DNA of 64,000 nucleotides from an uncultured Puniceicoccaceae bacterium. Its GTDB lineage: Bacteria > Verrucomicrobiota > Verrucomicrobiia > Opitutales > Coraliomargaritaceae. The number at the start of each line of letters is the position of its first letter. Position 1 is the first letter of the stretch. Shown piece by piece: positions 45,583-55,613 of this stretch. The notes under the pieces are model-generated. The model searched no databases and was not told the DNA's origin. It saw only the letters and a list, made by a program, of their open reading frames with translations. The position numbers and the translations under genes are program-made. The DNA is taken from assembly GCA_905479975.1 (NCBI GenBank), contig CAJQOS010000026.1, positions 1 to 64,000 on the forward strand. The letters are read 5' to 3'.

Positions 45583-46950
45583 ATGCCCGCAACGATATTG
45601 ATAGTCGATGACGAAAAGAACACCCGCGAAGGCCTGAGCCTCGCTTTGGAAGAGGACTACGAGGTCTATCTGGCCTCTGGTGCGGAAGAGGCGTTTAATT
45701 TGATGGAGGCGGAGACCTTTGACGTGGTCTTGACCGATCTGAGGATGGCGGGGCAGTCCGGCCTGAAGGTGATCGACCACGCCATTGCATTGCCGAATCA
45801 CCCGATCTGCATCATGATGACGGCTTACGGAAATGTAGAAACTGCGGTCGAAGCGATGCGTCGCGGAGCTTTTGACTTTTTGACTAAGCCGGTGAGTTTG
45901 GAAAAGCTGGAGATTATCATAAAGCGCGCGCTGCAATCGCGGACGATTGCGGCCGAGAATGTGGTGCTGCATGAGCGTTTGGATAAGAAATACAGCTTCG
46001 GAGGGATTGTGGGTAATTCGCCAGGGCTGACTGATGTGTTGGACAAGGTGAAACTGGTCGCGCCATCGCGAGCGACCGTGTTGCTGGAGGGGGAGACTGG
46101 CACGGGTAAGGAGTTGATTGCGCAGGCGATCCACCAGAATAGCACGCGTGCTCGCAAGCCCTTCGTGCCGGTGCATTGCGCGGCGCTGGCGGCGAACCTG
46201 TTGGAGAGTGAACTTTTCGGCCATGAGAAGGGCGCGTTTACCGGCGCGACCGAGCGGCGTATCGGACGCTTCGAGGCTGCCGACGGTGGCACCCTGTTTC
46301 TAGATGAAATCGGTGAGATCGATGCCTCCACGCAGGTGAAGCTGCTGCGCTTCCTAGAGACGCGTAGTTTCGAGCGTCTTGGTAGCTCCAAGCCAGTGGA
46401 CATCGATGTGCGCCTCGTTTGCGCGACCAATCGTGACCTCACTGCGATGTCGAAGACTGGTGAGTTTCGCGAGGATTTACTTTACCGGCTCAACGTGGTG
46501 ACGATTCATCTGCCCGCGCTCCGGCATCGGCAGGAAGATCTGATCATATTGCTGAACCACTATATCAAGGAGTTCAGTGATGAAAACGCCGTGGCGCCGG
46601 TTCGTTTGACCGAGGGCGCGCTGGATGTGTTGCGAGCGTATCGTTGGCCGGGCAATATCCGTGAGCTGCGCAATTTTTGTGAGAACATCGTCGTGCTCAA
46701 GCGAGGCAGTGAAGTGACCGAGTATGATCTCGATCCGAAGTATCAGGCGCAGGAGGGCGGCTCTCCTGTTTCGGAGGTCGTTGCTTCCAGTTCCACATTG
46801 AGCAAAGAGGAGAGCGAAAAGCGGCTGTTACGCAACGCACTCATCAAAGCCAGTGGCAATCGCACGCGTGCCGCCGAGTTGATGGGGATTAGTCGCCGGA
46901 CTTTACATCGGAAGCTCATTCAGTGGCCCGAGTTGGACGTGGAGAAGTGA
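45583..46950 (+). CDS. Sigma-54-dependent NtrC-family response regulator
   Basis: The 455-residue regulator has three domains. The receiver (1-120) carries ILIVDDEKNTREGL, the phospho-acceptor Asp in VVLTDLRMAGQSGL, and DFLTKPVSLEKL. The sigma-54 AAA+ domain (about 140-375) has GETGTGKELIAQAIH, the GAFTGA loop in FGHEKGAFTGATERR, GGTLFLDEIGEID and WPGNIRELRNFCENIV. A Fis-type helix-turn-helix (RTRAAELMGISRRTLHRKL) ends it. GAFTGA is intact, so it should activate sigma-54. No sensor kinase is adjacent. ATG 45583 is chosen over an earlier ATG (45448) because homology starts at ILIVDDEK. Confidence 0.95.
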   Translation: MPATILIVDDEKNTREGLSLALEEDYEVYLASGAEEAFNLMEAETFDVVLTDLRMAGQSGLKVIDHAIALPNHPICIMMTAYGNVETAVEAMRRGAFDFLTKPVSLEKLEIIIKRALQSRTIAAENVVLHERLDKKYSFGGIVGNSPGLTDVLDKVKLVAPSRATVLLEGETGTGKELIAQAIHQNSTRARKPFVPVHCAALAANLLESELFGHEKGAFTGATERRIGRFEAADGGTLFLDEIGEIDASTQVKLLRFLETRSFERLGSSKPVDIDVRLVCATNRDLTAMSKTGEFREDLLYRLNVVTIHLPALRHRQEDLIILLNHYIKEFSDENAVAPVRLTEGALDVLRAYRWPGNIRELRNFCENIVVLKRGSEVTEYDLDPKYQAQEGGSPVSEVVASSSTLSKEESEKRLLRNALIKASGNRTRAAELMGISRRTLHRKLIQWPELDVEK

Positions 46951-47065
46951 CGTCAAACACCGGCGATTGGTGATTAAGCTTAGGGTTTGACTCTCTTTAA
47001 GTGTCCGTCAGAAATGTGAACACCTCATTTTTTCATTAATATCCCGGATTCAGTTCACTTTTATT

Positions 47066-47932
47066 ATGCTTTCACGTCTTTCCTTGTTTTTTCTAGCCGC
47101 TGCAGTGGTGGCGCCCGTTGGTGCCGAAGAAATCCGTATCGCGGCCTCCGATCTCTTGGCAGACTTCATTACTGAGCCATTGCAAGCTTACGGCAAGGAG
47201 CACTCGATTGAGTTCGCGATCGATAGTATCGGTAGTTTGCCTGCGCTGGATCGTTTGCGCTCCGATGAAATTGATTTGGCGATTATTGCCGTGCCGGAAA
47301 ATACCGAAGTGCCGCGCGACGAATTTAAAACATACCCCTTTGCCTATGACGTTGCTGTGGTTGCGGTCAATGAGAGTAATCCGATCGATGAAATCAGCAT
47401 GGGGCGTTTGGGGGGTATTTTCGGATCCGACGAGGAGTTGGACTACACTTCTTGGGGCGATATGGGGCTCTCCGGTTGGGGGAATCGCTCGATTAAGGCT
47501 TTAGCTGGGCAGACTGACGAAAGTATCTCGCTCGAATTATTTAAATTCTCGGTCCTTCGCGGAGGACAGATGAAAACGACTGTCGCGGAGGTGAAGGATT
47601 CCGAGGTCGAAGAGTTGCTTCAGTCTGATGCGGCTTCGATTGCAATTATGCCACGTTTGCCAACAAGCAAGAAGGTCAAGGCACTGATGATTTCCAGCGA
47701 GGCGGATGGTCCTGCATTTGGCCCGACGGATGATAATGTTCACTATGGTGACTATCCCATCCGCTTGGCATTCTACATCGTTTACAACGGTCGCGACGAA
47801 GCACGAATCCAAGAATTGCACCGTGTATTGATGGGTGACGAGGTCGCCGAGGCGTTGCGTGAGAACTACTTATTTGCGTTGCCTGATACCGTGCGCCGCA
47901 AGCTGACGATTGATTTAGATCTCGGAAATTAA
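47066..47932 (+). CDS. Exported PBP-like (PstS-type) substrate-binding protein
   Basis: The 288-residue protein has a signal peptide ending VAPVGAEE. It then has a type-2 periplasmic-binding fold: IRIAASDLLADFITEPLQAY, LDRLRSDEIDLAIIAVPENT, YPFAYDVAVVAVNESNPIDE, then FKFSVLRGGQMKTTVAE and PIRLAFYIVYNGRDEARIQE. It resembles PstS-like domains of the PBP_like_2 type, but no pst transport genes are adjacent. Solitary proteins of this type in Verrucomicrobiota have no assigned ligand. It follows the NtrC-type regulator by 115 bp and precedes tRNA-Gly. Confidence 0.82.
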   Translation: MLSRLSLFFLAAAVVAPVGAEEIRIAASDLLADFITEPLQAYGKEHSIEFAIDSIGSLPALDRLRSDEIDLAIIAVPENTEVPRDEFKTYPFAYDVAVVAVNESNPIDEISMGRLGGIFGSDEELDYTSWGDMGLSGWGNRSIKALAGQTDESISLELFKFSVLRGGQMKTTVAEVKDSEVEELLQSDAASIAIMPRLPTSKKVKALMISSEADGPAFGPTDDNVHYGDYPIRLAFYIVYNGRDEARIQELHRVLMGDEVAEALRENYLFALPDTVRRKLTIDLDLGN

Positions 47933-47949
47933 ATTTTCTCAAAAACGCA

Positions 47950-47978
47950 TTGACAGAGAGGTCGAATTTACGATTCTT
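47950..47978 (+). promoter_or_regulatory. Candidate tRNA-Gly promoter
   Basis: TTGACA (47950-47955) is a perfect -35 element. A 17-base spacer leads to ATTCTT (47973-47978), a poor -10. The predicted start would leave about 12 nt before the tRNA. Confidence 0.4.
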
Positions 47979-47996
47979 TGCGACTTCTTCCAAGAA

Positions 47997-48078
<82 letters not shown>

Positions 48079-48112
48079 AAACCCCCAGTCCAAGCGACTG
48101 GGGGTTTTTTAT
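48079..48112 (+). terminator. Terminator after tRNA-Gly
   Basis: ACCCCCAGTC and GACTGGGGGT form a 10-bp stem around a short loop (CAAGC), followed by TTTTTTATT, seven bases after the tRNA. Confidence 0.9.
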
Positions 48113-48128
48113 TGCAACGAAGAAGCCA

Positions 48129-48163
48129 CAAAAAAGGCCGCCCTTTTCGGGGCGGCCTTTTGT
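48129..48163 (-). terminator. Terminator of transketolase gene
   Basis: AAAAGGCCGCC and GGCGGCCTTTT form an 11-bp stem. The minus strand continues with a T-run (TTTTTTGTGG) after the hairpin. It lies 20 bases after the tkt stop and is back to back with the tRNA terminator. Confidence 0.88.
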
Positions 48164-48183
48164 ATTCAAATGATGGCTACGGA

Positions 48184-50187
48184 CTAGAGTAGTTCTTTAG
48201 CGACGGCTGCGACGTTGTCAGCTGTCATGCCTAGCTCGACCATGACGGTGTCGCCTGGTGCTGAGATGCCGAAGCGATCGATGCAGACTGTCTTGCCAGT
48301 GAGGCCGACATACTTGCCCCATGTTGCAGAGACGCCTGCTTCAACGGCAACACGCTTAGTGCAGCTCAGAGGAAGGACGCTTTCGATGTAGTCGGCGGAT
48401 TGACGCTCAAAGCGCTCGAAGCAAGGCAGGGAGACGACGCGGACGCCTGCTCCGATTTGCTCGGCTGCACCGAGTGCGTGCTGCACTTCAGAGCCTGTTG
48501 CCATGATGATCAGCTTCAGCTCGCCGGTTTCCTGCTTCGCGATGTAGCCACCCTTGAGTGTGCCTTCGCGACGGTCGGCTGCGCTGACGCCTTGGTTGGC
48601 GGGCACGTTCTGACGTGTGAGGATGAGGGCCGTTGGGCCGTCTTTGCGAAGTGTTGCGGCTGCGAAGGCTGCTGCAGTTTCTTCGGCATCAGATGGGCGG
48701 ATGACATCGACATTTGGGATGACGCGCAAGCCACTGACAGTTTCGACTGGCTGGTGGGTTGGGCCGTCTTCGCCAACACCTACAGAGTCGTGCGTGAAGA
48801 TGTAAGTCACAGGAAGTTTAGCGAGGCCAGCGAGACGAATCGCTGGGCGAAGGTAGTCGGCAAATACGAGGAACGTCGCGCCGCTTGGGCGGAAGATGCC
48901 GTCGTATGCGATGCCATTGCAGATCGAGCCCATTGCGTGCTCACGGATGCCGAACCAGATGTTACGACCTCCGAAGTTTTCAGCGGAGAAGTCGCCACCA
49001 TCCTTGATGTAGTTCTTAGTCGAACCGTAAAGGTCGGCAGAACCGGTGATGAGTTGTGGCACTTCCTTGGCAACGGCATTGATTACGGCACCGCCTGTGG
49101 CGCGTGTGGCTCCACCTTCGTCAGCTTTGAATTCTGGAATACGGTTGAGTAGATCGGCTGGGACTTCGTCGTTCACGTGGCCTTCGAGTTCGGCAGCGAG
49201 TGCTGGGTTGGCTGTGCTCCATGCGGCGTAAGTCGCTTCCCATGCTTCGAATGTGCTCTTACCAGCTGCGGCAACTTCAGCGAAGTGTGCGCGGACTTCA
49301 GGGGAGACGTAGAAAGTCTCTTCTGGCAGGCCGAGGCCTTGGCGTGCGGATGCTGCGAATTTTGCGCCGCCTTCGCCGTGACCGGCTGCAGTGCCTGCGA
49401 CTTCTGGGATGCCTTTACCAATGGTGGTCTTCGCGATGATGACTGTTGGTTTGCCGTTGTCGTTGGACTTGGCGTGTGCGACGGCTTCCTTGACTGCGGT
49501 CAAGTTGTGACCGTCGATGGTGATTGCGTCCCAGTTCTGGGAGATGAAGTAGGACTCAGCATCTTCGCTCTGTGACTGTGTGGCCATCGCGTCGAGTGTG
49601 ACGTCGTTGGAATCATAGATGAGGATGAGGTTATCGAGTTTGTTGTGCCCCGCGAATGCGATGGCTTCTTTGGCGACACCTTCTTGGAGGCAACCGTCGC
49701 CATTGAGTGCGAAGATGTGCTGGTTAAAAATCGTGTGGTCTGCGGTGTTGAACTTCGCTGCGGCGCGCTTGCCAGAGAGCGCATAGCCGACTGCATTACC
49801 GATACCTTGGCCGAGTGGGCCGGTGGTGGCTTCGACGCCGACGGTGTCGCCGAACTCAGGGTGACCCGGTGTTTCGGAGCCGAGCACGCGGAAGTTTTTC
49901 ACTTGCTCAAGGGAAAGATCATAGCCGGCGATGTGCAGCCATGAGTAGATAAACATGGAGCCGTGGCCACCGGAGAGCACGAAGCGGTCGCGGTTGAGCC
50001 ACTTGGGAGCGGCTGGATTGTAACGCAGGCCGCCGTCGCCGAAAAGAACCGCGCCGATTTCTGCGCAACCGAGTGGAAGGCCTAGGTGGCCGGAGCTACA
50101 GGCGTGGATTGCATCGATCGCAAGTCCGCGCGCTTGATTCGCTGCTTGAGTGAGAGTTTCAGCTTTGGATGGTGTCGCTGTGTTCAT
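48184..50187 (-). CDS. tkt: Transketolase
   Basis: Thiamine-diphosphate enzyme of the pentose phosphate pathway. The 667-residue protein has [50 protein letters not shown], and the ThDP motif [13 protein letters not shown]...NLILIYDSN. The pyrimidine domain has [18 protein letters not shown] and [23 protein letters not shown] 50187 ([12 protein letters not shown]) is chosen; the extended frame above it contains Cys/Ser-rich non-conserved sequence. It is monocistronic and divergent from hisI. Confidence 0.96.
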   Translation of the reverse strand: MNTATPSKAETLTQAANQARGLAIDAIHACSSGHLGLPLGCAEIGAVLFGDGGLRYNPAAPKWLNRDRFVLSGGHGSMFIYSWLHIAGYDLSLEQVKNFRVLGSETPGHPEFGDTVGVEATTGPLGQGIGNAVGYALSGKRAAAKFNTADHTIFNQHIFALNGDGCLQEGVAKEAIAFAGHNKLDNLILIYDSNDVTLDAMATQSQSEDAESYFISQNWDAITIDGHNLTAVKEAVAHAKSNDNGKPTVIIAKTTIGKGIPEVAGTAAGHGEGGAKFAASARQGLGLPEETFYVSPEVRAHFAEVAAAGKSTFEAWEATYAAWSTANPALAAELEGHVNDEVPADLLNRIPEFKADEGGATRATGGAVINAVAKEVPQLITGSADLYGSTKNYIKDGGDFSAENFGGRNIWFGIREHAMGSICNGIAYDGIFRPSGATFLVFADYLRPAIRLAGLAKLPVTYIFTHDSVGVGEDGPTHQPVETVSGLRVIPNVDVIRPSDAEETAAAFAAATLRKDGPTALILTRQNVPANQGVSAADRREGTLKGGYIAKQETGELKLIIMATGSEVQHALGAAEQIGAGVRVVSLPCFERFERQSADYIESVLPLSCTKRVAVEAGVSATWGKYVGLTGKTVCIDRFGISAPGDTVMVELGMTADNVAAVAKELL

Positions 50188-50371
50188 AAGTGTATGTGTT
50201 TGAGACGTGTGTGCGCCGAGTTCTGCGTTGTTGAAAAGCAAGCACGATGTCCCGCTGCTGGGGAATGGAAAGGAAAAATCAGTGTTTCTGTATGAATTCT
50301 TCATTTTACAGTCATGCATAATTTGAATTCGAAACTCGACTCAGGCTCTGGCAAACGCTTATTCCAGTGGC

Positions 50372-50797
50372 ATGACACACGAAGAATTAGAACAGGGCAC
50401 TGCCCTTAATCTTGATTTTACTAAGCTGCGTAAGGTGGCAAATTGCGGTGCGGATGTGCTGCCTGCGATTGCTCAGGACGCGAAAACAGGCGAAGTGCTG
50501 ATCGTTGGTTATGCGAATGAGTTGGCGCTGCAGACTGCGCTGGAGTGCGGCATGGCGACTTTCTGGAGCACGAGCCGCAATGAGTTGTGGATCAAGGGTA
50601 AGACCAGTGGGGACTACCTGAAGATTGAGGATATCCGTATTAATTGTGAGCAGAACTCGATTCTGTATTCGGTCACTCCTGCGGGCAAGGGCGCGTGCCA
50701 TACGAAGAATCAGGCCGGCATCGCTCGTTCGGGTTGCTACTACCGCCGCTTGAAAGAGGACGGCTCTTTGGAATACGTTGATCCGGCTCAGGTCTAG
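50372..50797 (+). CDS. hisI: Phosphoribosyl-AMP cyclohydrolase HisI, altered metal motif
   Basis: HisI opens the adenine ring of PR-AMP in histidine synthesis. The 141-residue protein shows VLIVGYANELALQTALECG, ATFWSTSRNELWIKGKTSGD, and the zinc cysteines in GKGACHTKNQ (Cys109) and RSGCYYRRL (Cys122). The usual DCDxD magnesium/zinc motif reads NCEQN here (residues 91-95). The Cys is kept, but both outer Asp are Asn and the middle one is Glu. It is stand-alone, without hisE fused or adjacent. It may be a natural variant of the active site; loss of activity is possible but would leave the cell without this step unless another copy exists. Confidence 0.88.
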   Translation: MTHEELEQGTALNLDFTKLRKVANCGADVLPAIAQDAKTGEVLIVGYANELALQTALECGMATFWSTSRNELWIKGKTSGDYLKIEDIRINCEQNSILYSVTPAGKGACHTKNQAGIARSGCYYRRLKEDGSLEYVDPAQV

Positions 50798-50863
50798 ACT
50801 TTGAGTGTAGTGGAGTCCGCGAAGCGGTTCCGATCTGTGCGGTGCCTCGGTTGATGCGCTCGC

Positions 50864-51424
50864 CTACCAAGGGCTGAGCACTTCGTCGGTGATCTTTCTG
50901 GCCATTTCTCGTGCCAGCTGAGTCATCGCTTGGCGTTCACTCTGCTGGTAAGAGATGATTTCACCCTCGCTGTAAGGGTTGCCGATGTAGGCATGTGTGG
51001 TGGCCTGAATCGGGCGCTCCTTAAACAAGTAATCTCCTTTGGTTTGATTGTAGAGGGAGACCTCGGCTGTGAGCGTAATATCGAAGTCGTTGGCGATGAC
51101 GGTGTCTTGGCTGTTACGTGCTCCGGCGCTGCGGTCGTATTTGGTCAAGTCGACTAGGAGCACGGCATCGGCTTCCTCTTCGCTGGCGACTAGTTTGACG
51201 CGTGCATCGTGAATGAAGGTTTCGCGTATTTGAGCACTGACGATCGGCTGTGCTTGAGGCGCGAAGCTGTGGTTCGTCGTGGGTTTGATGTAGATCGATT
51301 TGAAGGGGATTTCCGCAGACGAACCGAGCTTGTAGTTGGCGCAGCCGCTAAACAGGCCCAGCACAACGATGGCGGTGAGGCCGATGAGGGCGCGGACGAG
51401 TGAATTCTGGGACGTCGTGTTCAT
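50864..51424 (-). CDS. lptE: LptE-like LPS assembly lipoprotein
   Basis: The 186-residue lipoprotein has a signal sequence with the lipobox LFSGC (Cys at about 28). The LptE-type start of the mature protein follows: ANYKLGSSAEIPFKSIYIKP. Next come AQIRETFIHDARVKLVASEE and LTAEVSLYNQTKGDYLFKER. LptE plugs the LptD outer-membrane LPS translocon. lptD is not in the window. It follows bamD by 27 bp on the same strand, so an envelope-assembly cluster extends from fabH to here. Confidence 0.85.
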   Translation of the reverse strand: MNTTSQNSLVRALIGLTAIVVLGLFSGCANYKLGSSAEIPFKSIYIKPTTNHSFAPQAQPIVSAQIRETFIHDARVKLVASEEEADAVLLVDLTKYDRSAGARNSQDTVIANDFDITLTAEVSLYNQTKGDYLFKERPIQATTHAYIGNPYSEGEIISYQQSERQAMTQLAREMARKITDEVLSPW

Positions 51425-51451
51425 GGGTGGCTGACTTAAAGTGTATGTGGA

Positions 51452-52468
51452 TTATTCGGCTCTCAATAGCTTGCGAAGGATGCTGGCTTTATTGGTCGGG
51501 CGAACGCCCGCGTCGATATCTGCGATGCGTAGGCTGGCTTCTTCAGCAGCATCAGAGTCTGGTTCGATGGTGATCGCTTCGTTGTAGAAGACGAGGGCGG
51601 CAGTGTTATTGTTGCGGAAGTAGTAATAGAAGTCACCGAGGTTGAGACGGCTGCTGGCAAGCAGATTCTCCATCGTTTTGAGGTTGGCTTCGACTTCGCC
51701 AGTGTAGCTGCTTGTCGGAAAGAGGATAAGGAAATCTTCGTAGTAACTGATCGCGCGGCGAGTGGAGCCTTGGTCATACTCGTAGCCTTGGACGAGGTCG
51801 GAGTAGGTTTGCGCCAAGTTGTAGTAGGCGTCTGGTGCGAGCATGCTTTGCGGGTAATAGTTGATCAGTCGATCCAGTGCATCGATCGCCTGTTCTGAGT
51901 CTTCAGTCTTTTCGGAGACGAGTGCCACGTTCATGAGCGCGAGTGGCGCGTAGTCGCTATAGGGTGCATTGATGACGATCTGCTCAAATTGCTTTGCGGA
52001 GGTGCCGTATTGTGTGAAGCCGGGGAAGACCCAGAGGATGCGACCCCGTGCGCCTTCCATCAGTGCAGTGGCGCAATCAAATTGATCGGCGATGACGCGG
52101 TCGAATTTTTCGTAGTCGGCGTGTTTGGTGATGACATCTTGTAAGTCGTCAAAGCCCTTCGTCCAGCGCTCCTTTTCCATGTAGATGCTGGCGCGTAGCG
52201 TGAGCGCCTCTGCGGTGGAGCTGGATGCTGGGTATTTCTTGATGACTTTTTTGAGCGTGCGTCGCGCGGAACTCAATTTACCTGCGTCATATTTTTCTTT
52301 GGCGACGGTGAGTAGCTCGGCTGCTGCGTCTTGGACTTCGCTGCTGGCGTCGATACTATTTGATTCACTGCTACCTCCAAACCAATTGAATGGGTTCAGG
52401 GAGAGTGCATTCACTGTGGGGGCCATGAGGAGCCCAAGTGCGAGTAGGAGAGGGAATGAGCGATGCAT
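51452..52468 (-). CDS. bamD: BamD-like TPR protein of outer-membrane assembly
   Basis: The 338-residue exported protein has a signal peptide ([16 protein letters not shown]). Five or more TPR units follow ([60 protein letters not shown]), matching the outer membrane assembly lipoprotein YfiO/BamD. There is no lipobox cysteine after the signal sequence (VNALSLNPF), unlike E. coli BamD, so it may be soluble in the periplasm. It is longer than E. coli BamD (245 aa). ATG 52468 is used; its start lies five bases after the fabH stop. Confidence 0.85.
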   Translation of the reverse strand: MHRSFPLLLALGLLMAPTVNALSLNPFNWFGGSSESNSIDASSEVQDAAAELLTVAKEKYDAGKLSSARRTLKKVIKKYPASSSTAEALTLRASIYMEKERWTKGFDDLQDVITKHADYEKFDRVIADQFDCATALMEGARGRILWVFPGFTQYGTSAKQFEQIVINAPYSDYAPLALMNVALVSEKTEDSEQAIDALDRLINYYPQSMLAPDAYYNLAQTYSDLVQGYEYDQGSTRRAISYYEDFLILFPTSSYTGEVEANLKTMENLLASSRLNLGDFYYYFRNNNTAALVFYNEAITIEPDSDAAEEASLRIADIDAGVRPTNKASILRKLLRAE

Positions 52469-52473
52469 AAAAG

Positions 52474-53475
52474 TTACTGCCATTTGATCAGTGTTGAAGC
52501 CCAGGTCAAGCCAGCCCCGAATGCTACGAGGAGGATGAGGTCGCCGGACTTGATGCGCCCTGCGCGGAAAGCTTCGTCCAGTGCGATGGGCACTGATGCG
52601 GCGGAGGTGTTGCCGTAACGATCCAAATTGTTGTGGAATTTGTCCATCGGGATCTTCAGGCGCTTGGCTAGGCTATCGATGATGCGCATGTTCGCTTGGT
52701 GCGGAATCACAAGGGTTAAATCTTCCGATGTGTAGCCCTGCTGCTCGATGATGTCTGTGCTGGCTTGGCCCATCACGCGCACGGCGGATTTGAAGATCTC
52801 TTTGCCGTTCATTTTCAGGAAGTGCTGACGGTTGGCGATGGTTTCTGTGGATGCGGGCATGGCGGAACCACCGGCGGGTTGCTGTAGTAGGCTGGGGTTG
52901 GAGCCGTCCGCTCCGCTGATCGCGCCCAAAATGCCGACTTTATCGGTCGTGGCCTCGTTGCTGAGAATCGCTGCGCCGGCACCATCGCCAAACAATACGC
53001 AGGTCGTGCGGTCTTCGAAGTCGAGGATGCCGCTCATTTTCTCGGCGCCGATCACGAGTGCCTTGTTGAAATTGCCGGAGAGCAGCATCGAGTTAGCGAC
53101 GCTGAGAGCATAGACGAAGCCTGAGCAGGCTGCCTGCATATCGAAGGTGGTGACGTTGGGCAGCCCTAGTTTGCTCTGCACGAGGCAGGCGGTGGAGGGG
53201 AAGGGCATGTCGGGGGTCATTGTGGCAACGATGATCAAGTCGATTTCGCTGCGTTCGATGCCTGCTGCGTCGATGGCGCGGTCGGCTGCGATGCATGCCA
53301 TGTCGCTGGTGCTTTCATCCTCGGCTGCAAAGTGGCGGGCGCGGATGCCGCTGCGGCTGCGTATCCATTCGTCGGATGTTTCGACAGTCTTCGCCAGATC
53401 GTCATTGGTCACGATGTTTTTAGGCGCGTAAGAACCGGTGCCGAGAATAGTGACAGACTGTGTTTGGCTAGACAT
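52474..53475 (-). CDS. fabH: Beta-ketoacyl-ACP synthase III FabH
   Basis: FabH condenses acetyl-CoA with malonyl-ACP to start fatty acid synthesis. The 333-residue protein has [20 protein letters not shown], the catalytic Cys in [14 protein letters not shown] (about residue 117), [18 protein letters not shown] with the catalytic His, and [17 protein letters not shown] with the catalytic Asn. It lies in the classical order rpmF-plsX-fabH, with plsX 42 bp upstream. Confidence 0.96.
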   Translation of the reverse strand: MSSQTQSVTILGTGSYAPKNIVTNDDLAKTVETSDEWIRSRSGIRARHFAAEDESTSDMACIAADRAIDAAGIERSEIDLIIVATMTPDMPFPSTACLVQSKLGLPNVTTFDMQAACSGFVYALSVANSMLLSGNFNKALVIGAEKMSGILDFEDRTTCVLFGDGAGAAILSNEATTDKVGILGAISGADGSNPSLLQQPAGGSAMPASTETIANRQHFLKMNGKEIFKSAVRVMGQASTDIIEQQGYTSEDLTLVIPHQANMRIIDSLAKRLKIPMDKFHNNLDRYGNTSAASVPIALDEAFRAGRIKSGDLILLVAFGAGLTWASTLIKWQ

Positions 53476-53517
53476 GAAAAGTGGAGGTGCTCTGTTTTTC
53501 AGAGTGTGCCGGAGTGA

Positions 53518-54585
53518 CTAAGGGGCGTTCTCTGTATCGGAGTTGGTGATCAATACATTAGCTTGATTGATTTCACTGCCGATGGAGTCAATCATATCAT
53601 GCGTAACGACCTCTTTTGCGATGCGCAGGGCGTTCGCGATTGCGACGTAATTGGAAGATCCGTGAGATTTTAAAATGTTACCGCGTAGGCCGAGGAGGGG
53701 CGCGCCGGCGTGTTGATCGGGGCCGAGGCGGGTCTTCATATCCTTGAACGCGGATTTGGAGAGCACGGCGCCGATTTTACGTTTTACGTTGCGCACGAGT
53801 GCTTCGCGTAGGGTGCTACCAATGAAGCCAAAGAGCGCTTCGCTTGATTTGAGCACGACGTTACCTACGAATCCGTCGCACACGACGACATCGACATCGC
53901 CGTCAAAGAGTTGGAAGCCTTCGATCGGGCCGACGTAGTTGATCACGCCGTTCACTTGTTGGAGTAACGGATGTGTCGTATTGGTTAAGGTGTTACCCTT
54001 ACCTTCTTCGGTGCCGATGGTCAGCAGTGCGACGCGAGGATTGCTGATGTTGAGCGCGGCTTTGGCGTAGTTCGCTCCGAGGATCGCATTGTGCACTAGG
54101 TTTTCTGGCGTGGATTCTGGGTTCGCGCCGACATCTGTTAGGACGAACGGATTCTTCTTGCTCGGCACGATGATGCCGAGTGCTGGGCGATCCACCCCAG
54201 GGATCTGGCGCAGGCGTAGTGTGCCGCCGGCCATGAGTGCGCCGGTGTTGCCGCAACTGATCATGGCATCGGCTTGCTGGTCTTTAAGCAGCCCGAGGGC
54301 CTTGACCATCGACGAGTCTTTTTTGCTCTTGAGCGCTTGGATCGGCTTTTCATCCATCCCGATCACTTGAGTGGAGTGGATGATGTTGATTCGATCTGAG
54401 TAAACGTCGAGTTTGCGGACTTTTAACAGTCGCTCAAGCAAGCGTTGGTTGCCAACGAGTGTGAAGTTGCAATCCAGCTTCAGCTCTTCGATGGCATAAA
54501 AAAGCCCACGGATAAACTCAGTGGGCCCTTTGTCTCCGCCCATGGTGTCGACTGCAATGGTGCAGTTGACTGCGCTAGCGCCCAT
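53518..54585 (-). CDS. plsX: Phosphate acyltransferase PlsX
   Basis: PlsX converts acyl-ACP to acyl-phosphate for phospholipid synthesis. The 355-residue protein begins with IAVDTMGGDKGPTEFIRG and has the conserved SCGNTGALMAGGTLRLRQIPG, VDRPALGI, LLTIGTEEGKGN and VVVCDGFVGNVVLKSSEALF. Length is normal. rpmF is encoded 41 bp upstream on the same strand. Confidence 0.96.
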   Translation of the reverse strand: MGASAVNCTIAVDTMGGDKGPTEFIRGLFYAIEELKLDCNFTLVGNQRLLERLLKVRKLDVYSDRINIIHSTQVIGMDEKPIQALKSKKDSSMVKALGLLKDQQADAMISCGNTGALMAGGTLRLRQIPGVDRPALGIIVPSKKNPFVLTDVGANPESTPENLVHNAILGANYAKAALNISNPRVALLTIGTEEGKGNTLTNTTHPLLQQVNGVINYVGPIEGFQLFDGDVDVVVCDGFVGNVVLKSSEALFGFIGSTLREALVRNVKRKIGAVLSKSAFKDMKTRLGPDQHAGAPLLGLRGNILKSHGSSNYVAIANALRIAKEVVTHDMIDSIGSEINQANVLITNSDTENAP

Positions 54586-54625
54586 AGGTGGTTCGAAATA
54601 TACGGTGTGACTGGTTACGCGAGGC

Positions 54626-54805
54626 TTAGACTTCTACGTCAAGCACTTGGCGTCCGCGATAGAGTCCGTTGGCCGGGTTCACGCGGTGTGGGCGGAACAG
54701 TGTGCCGTCCTGTGGGTCTTTTGCCAGTTGTGGCAATTGATAAGTAACTGCACCACGGCGTTTACGGCTGCGTTGCTTGGATTGTTTACGTTTTGGCTGT
54801 CCCAT
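54626..54805 (-). CDS. rpmF: 50S ribosomal protein L32
   Basis: A 59-residue basic protein: it starts MGQPKRKQSKQRSRKRRGAV, continues YQLPQLAKDPQDGTLFRPHR and ends GRQVLDVEV. The N-terminal KRKQSKQRSRKRR block is the L32 hallmark (usually V/M-P-K-R-R-x-S-x-x-R...R). No zinc cysteines are present. Position before plsX-fabH is the classical bacterial arrangement and supports the call. Confidence 0.95.
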   Translation of the reverse strand: MGQPKRKQSKQRSRKRRGAVTYQLPQLAKDPQDGTLFRPHRVNPANGLYRGRQVLDVEV

Positions 54806-54919
54806 GAGATTTGTTTGCTTAGATGAAAATGATTAGACGTGCGATGTCTTCTAAAGGCCGCGGATTAAAGAGCCTAAAATCGCCCCGTCAAGTATTCAAT
54901 CAGGTTAATTTATCTTAAA

Positions 54920-55585
54920 TTATGCAAGCTTTAGGAGCTCGCTGACCAGTTTGTTGATGCCTGCTTCGGCTTGGAGGATGTTTTCGGCCTGCATGTAGGC
55001 TGGGGTGGTGACGACGCGGTTTGCGGTATCGACGACGACCTCATTGACTGGGCAGTTGATGTGTGTCGCACCTTTGCTTTCGAGGATCGCAGCGGTGTCA
55101 GCGTCGTTGCCGATGGTGAGGCGCACCTGATTGGCGCCCAGTGCGGATGCCGCGAGTGCTGGAGCGATGCACATGAAGCCGAGTGCTTTGTGTGCCTGAT
55201 GCGCGTCCTGGATGAAGCTATGGATGATTGGGTCGATGTCGTAGGCCTTGCCGTCGAAGGCGAGGCTGGATAGATTTTTTGCCACTCCGAAGCCGCCGAC
55301 GAAGATGATGGCATCGAGTTCGCTCAGTCTAAGCTCATCCATGCGCTTGATCTCGCCACGAGAGATGCGTGCGGCTTCTTCGAGCACGTTTCGGTCTTCG
55401 TCTTCGATTTCTTCACCTGTGGCATGGTTGATGACATGGCGCTGTGTGATATCTGGTGCGGCGCAGGTGACTTTGGCTCCAGCGCGTGCGAGTGCGAGCA
55501 AGGTGAGCACGGACTCGTGGATTTCAGCGCCATCGAAAACGCCACAGCCAGAGAGAATGACGGCTACTTTTGCTTTATTTTGCAT
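54920..55585 (-). CDS. elbB: ElbB-family DJ-1/PfpI-like protein (glyoxalase III-like)
   Basis: The 221-residue protein has the class I glutamine amidotransferase-like/DJ-1 fold: VAVILSGCGVFDGAEIHESV at the start, HATGEEIEDEDRNVLEEAAR, LDAIIFVGGFGVAKNLSS, and the nucleophile elbow GFMCIAPALAASALG with its Cys. ElbB was once linked to isoprenoid biosynthesis; weak glyoxalase activity has been reported for the family. ATG 55585 (MQNKAKVAV) fits the homologous start. The longer frame overlaps ribB. It follows ribB by 28 bp. Confidence 0.9.
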   Translation of the reverse strand: MQNKAKVAVILSGCGVFDGAEIHESVLTLLALARAGAKVTCAAPDITQRHVINHATGEEIEDEDRNVLEEAARISRGEIKRMDELRLSELDAIIFVGGFGVAKNLSSLAFDGKAYDIDPIIHSFIQDAHQAHKALGFMCIAPALAASALGANQVRLTIGNDADTAAILESKGATHINCPVNEVVVDTANRVVTTPAYMQAENILQAEAGINKLVSELLKLA

Positions 55586-55613
55586 GTGATCAGCAGTTTG
55601 AGTTTTTAAGGTT

